From the NCBI GenBank assembly GCA_963741135.1, contig CAVUHC010000008.1, positions 620,001 through 684,000 of the forward strand: a stretch of DNA of 64,000 nucleotides, written 5' to 3'. The notes beneath the pieces are model-generated. The model made no database searches, was not told where the DNA came from, and was given only the letters and a program-made list of their open reading frames with translations. Numbering within the stretch: the first letter of the stretch is position 1; every line of letters begins with the position of its first letter. The position numbers were made by a program, and so were the translations under genes. Positions 33,704 through 41,694 of the stretch are shown piece by piece. This DNA comes from Gp6-AA40 sp963741135. Lineage in GTDB: Bacteria; Acidobacteriota; Vicinamibacteria; Vicinamibacterales; UBA2999.

Positions 33704-34462
33704 GTGACGCTGGCCAAGACGATACACGTGCCGACGGTGGGGCCTTCGACAGGTCGACGTGCCGTGGCCACGCCCCGCGGTGTGCGTCGGCGGACGTTCT
33801 ACATTGGCGTGAGCCTGCTGATGGGGCTCATCGCGGTCGTGGGATTCTGGCCAACCTACTTCGGCCCGCTCGTGCTCGGGACCATCGCGCAGCCTCTCCT
33901 CATCCATCTCCATGCAACGGTCTTCGTGGGCTGGCTAGTACTGTTTCTGACGCAGGTGGTGCTCGCGGCAAGCGGTCGGGTCGCGTGGCATCTGCGATTG
34001 GGCCGAATCGGCATCGGCTACGGTGTCCTGGTCATCATCGTCGGGCTCCTCACGGGCATCAGCCGGTCCGCCAACCGTATTCGTTTAGGTCTGGCGGGCG
34101 AGCACTTGCTCTTCGTAGCTGTCGCCGACATGACGGTGTTTGCGATCTTCTTCGGCGCGGCCATCGCGTTTCGTCGGAAGCCTCAGATCCACAAGCGTCT
34201 GATGATGGTGGCCGCAACGATGCTGCTCGTGGCTGCCGCGTCGCGCATGACGTTTCTTCCGAATCTCCAAGTGAGGCAGGCTGTGTGGGTCTCACCGATC
34301 CTGCTGGCAATGGCCTACGACTTCAGGGCCCAACGCCTGATCCATCCCGTCTACCTCGTCGGCCTGGGAGCCTTCTTCGTGCGGGCCCTTAGTCCGGGCT
34401 TCATCGCTGACACGGACACCTGGTCCAGCGTCGCGCACTGGTTGACCGCGTTGGTCGCCTAG
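33704..34462 (+). CDS. Polytopic membrane protein of unknown function
   Basis: The 252-residue protein has about seven hydrophobic segments after a basic N-terminal tail (to residue 30). Notable are LLIHLHATVFVGWLVLFLTQ with two histidines inside a membrane helix, HLRLGRIGIGYG, GEHLLFVAVADMTVF and KPQIHKRLMMVAATML. Histidines placed in helices hint at haem or metal binding, as in b-type cytochromes or DUF2306-like proteins; this is inference. GTG start. It is followed after 50 bp by another small membrane protein. Confidence 0.75.
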   Translation: MTLAKTIHVPTVGPSTGRRAVATPRGVRRRTFYIGVSLLMGLIAVVGFWPTYFGPLVLGTIAQPLLIHLHATVFVGWLVLFLTQVVLAASGRVAWHLRLGRIGIGYGVLVIIVGLLTGISRSANRIRLGLAGEHLLFVAVADMTVFAIFFGAAIAFRRKPQIHKRLMMVAATMLLVAAASRMTFLPNLQVRQAVWVSPILLAMAYDFRAQRLIHPVYLVGLGAFFVRALSPGFIADTDTWSSVAHWLTALVA

Positions 34463-34512
34463 TCCTCCGCGGCCGAGCGTGCTGCGCCACTGGTAGCCTC
34501 GGACAGTAGCCA

Positions 34513-34746
34513 ATGGGGTTCGTCGATCGCGCAAAAGTACTCCTGTGGGCACTCCTGATTCGCATTGCTCTATTGCTTGTCGGGTGTGCCGTAGTGATCA
34601 TCGCCATCTGGATCAACCTCAACGCCGGAAATGAGATCCTGGCCGGGTTGTTCTCACCACGCTCCTCGGTCGACACCGCGGTCAGCGTCGCGCGGCTGGC
34701 CGCACCGGCCTTTGGCCTGTGGTTGATTTACCGTGGGCTCCGGTAG
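34513..34746 (+). CDS. Small two-helix membrane protein
   Basis: The 77-residue protein has hydrophobic segments LLWALLIRIALLLVGCAVVI (about 10-29, extending to 35) and VARLAAPAFGLWLIYRGLR at the end. The central loop is NAGNEILAGLFSPRSSVDT. It is not recognised. ATG at 34513. Probably co-transcribed with the preceding membrane gene. Confidence 0.6.
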   Translation: MGFVDRAKVLLWALLIRIALLLVGCAVVIIAIWINLNAGNEILAGLFSPRSSVDTAVSVARLAAPAFGLWLIYRGLR

Positions 34747-34801
34747 CGACCGTGACTTCCGGTGTGGTTTGCGCTAACTAATGCGATTTTCAGTTCGACG
34801 G

Positions 34802-34871
34802 GCCACGGAGACACAGAGGCACGGAGACTATTTTTCAAACGATTTCTCCGTGTCTCCGCGACTCCGTGGCT
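34802..34871. repeat. CCACGGAGACACAGAGG-family hairpin (solo copy)
   Basis: The left arm GCCACGGAGACACAGAGGC plus ACGGAGAC (34802-34828) is matched by the inverted right arm TCTCCGTGTCTCCGCGACTC plus CGTGGCT (34845-34871), with a 16-bp A/T-rich centre. The architecture is like the ACCACGAAG hairpins, but the repeat word differs. Confidence 0.85.
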
Positions 34872-34927
34872 ACGTGGAAGTGAAAAGCGGTGTAGAGTTT
34901 GGCGTTCCAGCAGAAAGGGAGTGGGTG

Positions 34928-35179
34928 ATGACCAAGCCCGGACGAAACGATCTGTGCACCTGCGGCAGCGGAAAGAAATTCAAGCGCTGTCACGGCGCCA
35001 AAAGCGAGAGCGGTCGACGCTCAACCTTCCTCACGGTCGTCATTGGCGGGGCCATCCTCGCAGCGATCGCCATTGGCATCGCATCCGTCAGCGGCCTGGC
35101 AAACCAATCTTCTTCCGACCGCATCTGGGACCCGGCCCACGGGCACTTCCACAACTCCGCCGGCGTCCAGGTCCCGTAG
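34928..35179 (+). CDS. SEC-C zinc-binding motif protein with a membrane helix
   Basis: The 83-residue protein starts KPGRNDLCTCGSGKKFKRCH, a SEC-C motif with Cys10, Cys12, Cys21 and His22. It is followed by a membrane segment (FLTVVIGGAILAAIAIGIA, about 33-52) and a short tail rich in His (DPAHGHFHN). SEC-C normally sits at the end of SecA; a stand-alone, membrane-tethered version is less usual. The ATG at 34928 follows GGGAGTGGGTG. It converges on the next gene across a strong terminator hairpin. Confidence 0.85.
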   Translation: MTKPGRNDLCTCGSGKKFKRCHGAKSESGRRSTFLTVVIGGAILAAIAIGIASVSGLANQSSSDRIWDPAHGHFHNSAGVQVP

Positions 35180-35225
35180 GAAGTCTGCCCGAAACCGGAA
35201 CACAGCCAGGTATCAAGAATGCCGA

Positions 35226-35258
35226 TCGTCACCGCAGCGCGGGTTGCTGCGGTGACGA
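35226..35258. terminator. Bidirectional hairpin between convergent genes
   Basis: TCGTCACCGCAGC and GCTGCGGTGACGA form a perfect 13-bp stem with a 7-base loop, between the convergent SEC-C and TonB-receptor genes. It would serve both strands. Confidence 0.75.
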
Positions 35259-35292
35259 CCAATCACGCCCGTATTTTCACACGTGGCAGTCC

Positions 35293-38223
35293 CTAGAAAG
35301 CGAACCGGAAGCCTAGCTGCGCCGCGCGCGACGCATAGGCGACGTTGTTGTTGTAGACGGGTTGCCCGAAAGCCGCGTTGTCGGCCGCCGTCGTATACGA
35401 ACCGTAGTTCTTGTGGTTCAGGACGTTGAAGAGTTCCAACATGCCGTCGATCGTACGGTTGCCGCCGAGGGGAAACCGCTTCTGGAATCGCATGTCCACC
35501 CGGTGAAGCGGATCGCCGACGAAGTTGTTGCGCGGCAGGAATTCCCCGTACCGGGCAATGAGCACGGGGTCGGTCAGCCGGCGCGTGCCGCCGCCCGAGC
35601 CTGTGTCACGCGCCGGGCACGAGCACGTGACCGCCGTACGCATGCCGGAGCCGTAGAAGTAGAGGCCGCTCACCTGGAAGCCGCCGGCGACTTCCCAGAT
35701 GCCATTCAGTACCGCTCGGTGACGCTGGTCGGTCGTCGCGTGGGTGTATTCACTTCCCACATCCTGCTTCAGCTTGAACGTGATCTCGTCGCAGCGCGGA
35801 GAGCCGTCCGCAGTCCGCACGATCTGGCAGGGATCGCCAACTGAATCCCAGAGTGATCCCAGGGTGTATGTGGCGGCCATCTGCCACTTGTGACTGAACC
35901 GCTTTGTCAGCGACGTCTCGAGGCCCCGATAGTTGCTCCACCCGCGCATGAACTCGCCGTTGACGAAGCCCCAGTCAGGATAGGGTCGCGAGGCGATGAT
36001 GGCGAACGGGATGTTATCGCCCGTGGCGGGGTCGTACGTCAGGTTCATGTTGACCGTGGTCTCTTCCCTACGCTGGCCCGTGAAGACGTAGTTCGCCTCA
36101 ACCGCCAGGTCGGTGCCGATCTGACGCTGCATGCCAAGCGACGCCTGATGGCTGTAGGTGAGCTTGTGATCCGGCGACGGGATCTCCGAGCTGATCTCGC
36201 GGCGCACGCAGGTCGGCGTCAGGGCGGCGGAGCAGAGCCTCGCCTGCGCCTGCGCGAACGTCGGCAACGGTCCGTTGAACGGGTTCACCGCAAAGTCGAT
36301 CCGGTTGTCGTACGTCGCCTCCGGGATGATGGTCTGTGCGTTGAGATTCGACTGATGCGACGCGTCGTTCTCCAGTTGCGTGAAGTACTTGCCGTAGCCA
36401 CCATGCAGCACCGTCCGGTCGTTGAGGCGGTAGGCAAAGCCCAGGCGCGGGGCGACGTGGTCCCACTCGTAGGGTACCTTTCCCGATCGCCACGGCAGGA
36501 TCGCGATTCTCTCTCCCATGATGCCGAGATCCGCGTCCCAGCGGACCCCGAGGTTCAACGTCAGGCGCGAGGTCGCTTTCCAGTCATCCTGCCACCACGA
36601 GGCAAACGCGTTCCGTTTGTTCTGCAAGTGGAAATCGCCCACCGACTGGCGATAGCGAATTGCGCTCGCGCTCAACGGCTGCGGATTCCAGGTCGAGGCG
36701 TCGTTCCACACCGGGAACATCGCGTACAACGCATCGGCCGACGGGGCGGCTCCCCGTGTGGCATCGAGATTCCCGTTGCAGAAGCTGCACCACTGGAAAT
36801 CGAAGGCGTGGTGCAGGTACTCGCCGCCCATCCGCACGTCGTGGCGTCCGGCGGCGTTGTACGCGAACGTGAAGTCATCGCGCACTTGCACGCTGTCCTG
36901 GCCGATGTACTGCGGCTGGTTCGTGGCGGTGCCGATGGTATAGCCACGCACCTGATACCGCGTCGATCCGCAGCGAACACCTTCGGGTTTCTGCAGCGGG
37001 CAATTGGGGAACGCGCCGCCCTTGTACCTGGTGAGCGACGTGAAGCCCCAGTTGTAGTCGAAGTAACCGCCCTTGATCTCGTTGACGGTGTTGCTGCCGA
37101 GCACCTGCGTGAACTGGTTCCAGAGCTGTCGGGTTCTCCGGTCCGCTTCGGTGGCTCCTGATACATGCGTCGTGGCGCCGCCGCCGCTGCCTGGAATGTA
37201 CTGATGGTAGTCGGTGAAGCGCGTCGACATCCGCGTCCGGTTGGTGAACTGGAAGTCCGCCTTCACGCCCCCCGTGTACTGCGTTCGCGTGCCCTCCAGG
37301 TCCATGTTGAACTTCGGAAAGGCCGGGCTGTCATAGACGTAGACCTGCGGTTCGCGTTCGTATTCGTAGTTCGCGAAGATGTGAATCCGGTCCCTTCTGA
37401 TCGGCCCGCCGTATGTCCCGGAGAACTGCTGATTCGAGTAGGCCGGCGTACGATTCAGGACGTAATCCTTGGCATTGAGCTTGGCGTCCCTGAAATATCC
37501 GGAGAACGTGCCCGCCGGGCGGTTCGTGCCGGACTTGCTGACGGCATTCACCACCACACCCATCGACCGGCCCTGCGTGGCGTCAAACCGGTTGGAGACG
37601 AACTCGAACTCGGCGATCGAGTCGCGGCTGTAGCGCGGCTGGGTCGTGCTGGTCACGCTGTTGCTGACCTGCTGGCCGTCCATGTTGATCTGGAAGGCGA
37701 CCTGCGCTCGGGGGATCGGCGACTCGCCGCCCGCGTTCGATCGGCTCCCCGGTGCGAGCAAGGTCAGGTCGAGCCAATTGCGTCCATTCAGCGGGAGGTC
37801 CTGCACCTGCCGCTGATCGATATTTCCACTCACGGTCGAGGAGACCACATCGATGAGCGGCGCCTCGCCCGTCACCGTGACCGTTTCCTGCACCGTCGAG
37901 GGCGCCATCTGCAGGTTCACTGCGAGCTGTTGTCCGACCTGCGCCTGCATACCCGTCCGCGTGACGGTGGCGAACCCGGCGAGCTCGGCCGTGATGCTGT
38001 AGCGTCCGATACGCAGCGGCATACGGAAGGTGCCCGCGCCGTCTGTAATCGCCACGAAGGTATTACCCGAATCTTCATGAGTTGCCGTTACAGTCACGCC
38101 CGGCAGCACCCCGCTGGTGCTGTCGGTGACTGTGCCTGTCATCGTCGCTTCCTGAGCGTGGGCGACCATCGGCAGCGCAAGGAACATGGCAGTGACGATT
38201 ACCCGGAGAACGTGATGGCGCAT
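35293..38223 (-). CDS. Oar-like TonB-dependent receptor with carboxypeptidase-regulatory domain
   Basis: This 976-residue outer-membrane protein has a signal peptide (about 1-23, LALPMVAHAQ). A CarboxypepD_reg domain follows (GTVTDSTSGVLPGVTVTATH to about 110). The plug has VTVTGEAPLIDVVSSTVSGN, RQVQDLPLNGRNWLDLTLLA and SKSGTNRPAGTFSGYFRDAK. The large barrel ends ASRAAQLGFRFAF with the terminal Phe. The family is strongly expanded in Acidobacteriota and is thought to import large or complex organic nutrients. An almost consensus sigma70 promoter lies about 145 bp upstream. It stands alone with no ABC transporter nearby. Confidence 0.93.
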   Translation of the reverse strand: MRHHVLRVIVTAMFLALPMVAHAQEATMTGTVTDSTSGVLPGVTVTATHEDSGNTFVAITDGAGTFRMPLRIGRYSITAELAGFATVTRTGMQAQVGQQLAVNLQMAPSTVQETVTVTGEAPLIDVVSSTVSGNIDQRQVQDLPLNGRNWLDLTLLAPGSRSNAGGESPIPRAQVAFQINMDGQQVSNSVTSTTQPRYSRDSIAEFEFVSNRFDATQGRSMGVVVNAVSKSGTNRPAGTFSGYFRDAKLNAKDYVLNRTPAYSNQQFSGTYGGPIRRDRIHIFANYEYEREPQVYVYDSPAFPKFNMDLEGTRTQYTGGVKADFQFTNRTRMSTRFTDYHQYIPGSGGGATTHVSGATEADRRTRQLWNQFTQVLGSNTVNEIKGGYFDYNWGFTSLTRYKGGAFPNCPLQKPEGVRCGSTRYQVRGYTIGTATNQPQYIGQDSVQVRDDFTFAYNAAGRHDVRMGGEYLHHAFDFQWCSFCNGNLDATRGAAPSADALYAMFPVWNDASTWNPQPLSASAIRYRQSVGDFHLQNKRNAFASWWQDDWKATSRLTLNLGVRWDADLGIMGERIAILPWRSGKVPYEWDHVAPRLGFAYRLNDRTVLHGGYGKYFTQLENDASHQSNLNAQTIIPEATYDNRIDFAVNPFNGPLPTFAQAQARLCSAALTPTCVRREISSEIPSPDHKLTYSHQASLGMQRQIGTDLAVEANYVFTGQRREETTVNMNLTYDPATGDNIPFAIIASRPYPDWGFVNGEFMRGWSNYRGLETSLTKRFSHKWQMAATYTLGSLWDSVGDPCQIVRTADGSPRCDEITFKLKQDVGSEYTHATTDQRHRAVLNGIWEVAGGFQVSGLYFYGSGMRTAVTCSCPARDTGSGGGTRRLTDPVLIARYGEFLPRNNFVGDPLHRVDMRFQKRFPLGGNRTIDGMLELFNVLNHKNYGSYTTAADNAAFGQPVYNNNVAYASRAAQLGFRFAF

Positions 38224-38368
38224 TGTTGTTTCCCCTTCTCACAGATCGAGGATGCAAACAGAGAGGGACGACTGGACGGAGGGCGAGCTCCCTCCGGGGA
38301 CATGCGACCCAAAGGGGCCACGTCGATACCGGCACCCCTGTTGACTGAGAAGCGATTGACTGGTGGCT

Positions 38369-38397
38369 TGTATACGGCCGTTGAGCACAGCTGTCAA
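38369..38397 (-). promoter_or_regulatory. Near-consensus sigma70 promoter for the Oar-like receptor
   Basis: On the minus strand TTGACA (38397-38392) and TATACA (38374-38369) are separated by exactly 17 bp. This would start transcription near 38362 and leave a 5' leader of about 140 bases. Confidence 0.7.
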
Positions 38398-38502
38398 GAC
38401 GAGAATGAATCCTGACGGCGCGAAGGGCGTGACACAATCTTCGCGTTATCGCCCGCGCCGGCACCATCCTGCCGCAATAGTCCAAGCTTCGCTGAGGTAC
38501 TG

Positions 38503-39399
38503 ATGCCCAAACTCACATTGATTGCCCGCACGCTGGCCGCGGCCGGCGTCGTCACGTTCATGGCGACGCTCGGTGCGCAGCAGCCGCCGGCGCCGCAGCC
38601 GGACCCGGCGAACCTCGAGGTCCAGAAGGTCAATGACAATGTCTACGTCGTGAAGGGCGGCGGCGGGAACACGACCGTCTTTCTCACATCGCGAGGCGCG
38701 GTCGTGACCGACTTCAAGAACCCGGGGTGGGGAAGCGCGCTACTCGCGAAGATCAAGACGTTCACCGACAAGCCGGTAACGACGGTCATCAACACGCACT
38801 CGCATGCGGACCATGTGGGGGGTAACGTCGACCTGCCTGCGTCCGTGGAAATCGTGAGCCACGAGAATACGAAGCAGCAGATGGCGAGGATGGACGCCTT
38901 CAAGGCGTCCAACGGCCGGGGGATGCCGACCCGCACGTTCAGCGATCGACTCACACTCGGCAGCGGCGCCGATCGGATCGAGCTCTACTCTTTTGGGCCT
39001 GGTCAGACGAGCGGTGACATCTGGGTGGTGTTTCCGGCTGGAAGGACCCTCGCGACTGGCGACGTGTTTGGACTGAAGAATCCGACCCGGATCGACACTG
39101 AAAATGGAGGGAGCGCGTCGCGCGTGGCCGAGACGATCGAGAAGGCGGTCGCCGGCATCAAGAACGTCGACACCGTGGTGACGGGACACGGCGACGTGGT
39201 CCCCTGGCGCGATCTCGAGGAGTACGCGCGGTTCAACCGTCTGTTCCTCGACGACATGCGCGCCGCCCTTGCGCAGGGGAAGACACCCGACGAGATCGCG
39301 GCCGCGTGGAAGGTGCCGAACGGCTATACGGGCTACACAGCGGCGCCGGCCCGCGTAAAAGAGAACGCGCAGAAGATCGCTGAGGAGACGAAACGTTGA
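38503..39399 (+). CDS. Secreted MBL-fold hydrolase
   Basis: This 298-residue protein has a signal peptide (about 1-24, FMATLGAQQPP). The metal site is NTHSHADHVGGN, followed by the second histidine region, GPGQTSGDIWVVFPA, ATGDVF and VVTGHGDVVPW. The order corresponds to SoxH/cyclase-like periplasmic MBL proteins. C-terminal helices carry LAQGKTPDEIAAAWKVP. The substrate is unknown. The promoter lies in the 280-bp gap shared with the divergent receptor gene. Other secreted MBL proteins are encoded at 40556 and 51458. Confidence 0.88.
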   Translation: MPKLTLIARTLAAAGVVTFMATLGAQQPPAPQPDPANLEVQKVNDNVYVVKGGGGNTTVFLTSRGAVVTDFKNPGWGSALLAKIKTFTDKPVTTVINTHSHADHVGGNVDLPASVEIVSHENTKQQMARMDAFKASNGRGMPTRTFSDRLTLGSGADRIELYSFGPGQTSGDIWVVFPAGRTLATGDVFGLKNPTRIDTENGGSASRVAETIEKAVAGIKNVDTVVTGHGDVVPWRDLEEYARFNRLFLDDMRAALAQGKTPDEIAAAWKVPNGYTGYTAAPARVKENAQKIAEETKR

Positions 39400-39595
39400 T
39401 GGTTGAAGTCAGGGGCGTTTAGCCTCTGAACCGAACGCATGAGGAGGGGTAAGCGCCTCAGCAACCCGACTGACGAGCGACGTGTGCATTTGTGAACAGA
39501 CAGCGCACAGAGCACGAGCCAAAGTGGTACTCGGCCACTTGAGCTACCGGCCGTTCGCGGGACGACGTTGTTTGCTGGTTAAAGGAATGCTCCCT

Positions 39596-40013
39596 ATGAC
39601 GCTACCATCCATCGCCACGCCGTTCGCGGCAGGCCTCATCGTCCTGTCTTGTGCGGGGACTGCCTTCGCCGGTCAGGCTTCAACGGTGGCGGCAGGTTCC
39701 GGGCTGTTCACCAACTATTGCGCGTCCTGTCACGGACCGCAGGCGAAGGGCAACGGACCCATGGCTTCGGTCACTCCTGGTAAAGCCGGCCGACCTGACG
39801 ACCATCGCGAAACGCAATCGCGGCACGTTTCCCTCGGATATCGTGTTTCGGACGATCGATGGCCGGAACCCGGTCAAGGGACATGGTGGCCAGGAGATGC
39901 CGGTGTGGGGCAACGCATTCCTGCGCGCGGACGGAGGAGCGACCCCTGAAGCGATCAGGGCCAGGATCGACGCACTCGTCCACTTCATAGAATCGATTCA
40001 GCAGAAACCCTGA
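39596..40013 (+). CDS. Periplasmic cytochrome c, single haem, frameshifted
   Basis: The signal peptide (ATPFAAGLIVLSCAGTAFAG) is followed by GSGLFTNYCASCHGPQAKGN with a CxxCH haem site. The frame then breaks near 39775. The rest continues in the next frame, LVKPADLTTIAKRNRGTFPS, VKGHGGQEMPVWGNAFLR with the distal Met ligand, and a C-terminal helix to 40013. Joined, it makes a normal class I cytochrome c of about 140 residues. The ATG at 39596 has AAAGGA at good spacing. A one-base indel is the simplest cause. Confidence 0.8.
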
Positions 40014-40149
40014 CTGCTGCGCAGCATGGTCTCTCATTGCGAGTCAACAGGCGGACGCAACCGTCGGTGTGTTCACCAGCGGCGGTTCCCGGCGTGGGAC
40101 CCACGATCACCGCTTGATCGGTGAGGGACGAGACGTTAATGGTCTGCGG

Positions 40150-40422
40150 TTAGGCGCGTTTCGCCTCGTCAGAGTTCCGGTCCTCGCGCTCGACCCGAAT
40201 GGTGCAGTCCTTCATCAGCGCGATCAACGCACCGATTGCCGCGACAACCGGCGCCAGCACTGCGCCGACGATGCCTGCCGTGAGCGGGAACTCGGCAACC
40301 GTGCGGCCCTCGTGCTGAACGACGATACGGCGCACGTTACCTTCGTGGATCAGCGCCCTGATCTTCTCGGCCGCCGCTTCCCCCTCTGCTTTGAACGATT
40401 CCCAATACGTCTTTTCTGCCAC
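40150..40422 (-). CDS. DUF4342 domain protein
   Basis: The 90-residue protein reads EKTYWESFKAEGEAAAEKIR, ALIHEGNVRRIVVQHEGRTV and EFPLTAGIVGAVLAPVVAAI, with a hydrophobic helix (about 52-75) and a charged tail. The pattern is that of DUF4342, a small ubiquitous family of unknown role, possibly membrane-associated. The GTG at 40422 is preceded by GGAGGGA; the frame extends further up without homology. Monocistronic. Confidence 0.82.
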   Translation of the reverse strand: MAEKTYWESFKAEGEAAAEKIRALIHEGNVRRIVVQHEGRTVAEFPLTAGIVGAVLAPVVAAIGALIALMKDCTIRVEREDRNSDEAKRA

Positions 40423-40555
40423 GACAGTCCCTCCGTCGATGCAACGATACCTCTGATTTGATCGAGCCTCGTCCGTCGGCGACGATCTCGCCCGCTGCAT
40501 CGAATCGAAACCGGCTCAGGTACTCGACCACTGTATCGCGATTCAAGCGGCGTCA

Positions 40556-41547
40556 TTACTTCCGGCGGGCGATGTTCACCTGGGTGCACAGGGACATCAC
40601 GTCGACGAACTTCTGATAGTTTGCCTCACCAACGACGAACGGGTTCGGGTCGCTGCTCTTGCGCGACTTCAGCTTGTCCAGCTTCGCCTGAATCGGATCC
40701 ATCAACGGATGGTTCTGGATCTCGACGTCCGCCTTCGCCTTCCTGGTTTCCTCTTTGAAATGCGCGACCGACTTCAGGTACGTCTGCAAACCCTCGTCTG
40801 AAATGATCCCGGGCGTCAGGATGGTTCCGCCGTACAACGCGGCCACATGGGTCCTGCCGTTGTCCTTCACCGGGAAGATGAACCCCACCGATCCGGGAGT
40901 GTGACCGGGGATTGCCACTGGCATCACCTTCAGATCGCCGAGCACGATAGGCTGGCCCTCCGTGATCACTTGATCGCGCTTCGGCCACACCGGCGGCGGT
41001 CCCGCCGGCGCGCCGCCCGGCGCGGGGCGGCGGAGGATTCTCAATCACATTCCAGTCGGCCGCCGAGATATAGACCTTCGAACCGAAGTGGTCCTGCATG
41101 TACTGCGACCCGCCAACGTGGTCGGCATGGCCGTGGCCCGCGATGATGACCTTCACGTTTGCCGGATTGAGGCCGAGCTTCTGGAAGCCCGGTAAGAGCT
41201 GCGTCTCCACCTGGTTGGCGCCCAGCGAATCAATCATCAGGAGGCCGTCGGAGGTTTGCACGACGTACGACAACGGTGCCGGAGTTGCCGATCGCGTACA
41301 CGTTGTCGAAGATCTTGGTCGGCTCGATGACCGGATCGTTGGCGTTGTTGCCACGTGGCGCTTCGCAGAGGAAGTGAGCCTCGTCGGCCCACATCGCCCC
41401 TCCGGCTTTTTTCGCGCTCTCAATCAGCGCTTTCACTTCGGGCGAATCGGGCTTGGCCGGCGGCGCTGGCGCCGGCGCTTGCGCTCGCGCGAGCGAGGGA
41501 AGAGCCGCGGCGACTATCAGGAGACAACCGAGCTTCATGGGTGACAT
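40556..41547 (-). CDS. Secreted MBL-fold hydrolase, split by two frameshifts
   Basis: Three overlapping frames form one protein. The N-terminal part has a signal peptide (LLIVAAALPSLARAQ) and EPTKIFDNVYAIGNSGT. The middle has VVQTSDGLLMIDSLGANQVE and the metal site IIAGHGHADHVGGSQYMQ. The C-terminal part has VTEGQPIVLGDLKVMPVAIP, GHTPGSVGFIFPV and VAALYGGTILTPG. Frame changes lie near 41280 and 41035, the second in a C/G-rich stretch. Restored length is about 330 residues. It resembles the hydrolase at 51458 in order and motifs (B3-like MBL). The indels are probably assembly errors, since all motifs are intact. Confidence 0.8.
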
Positions 41548-41694
41548 GTCCGTGTCCTTTCAAGTGCTGCTGGCGACGCCAGCGTTGCATTCGCCTTGAT
41601 CAGTATCCGCGCCCGATGTCATGGTGTGCCGGTCGTCAGCGATTACATCTTCGTGTCGAGACACGACATCTTTTCATAGCCAGGAGTCGAACCG

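Noticed and set aside
35890..37161. 423-codon plus-strand ORF
   Set aside because: It is antisense to the strongly supported Oar-like receptor; the composition is arginine-rich frame-shadow sequence.
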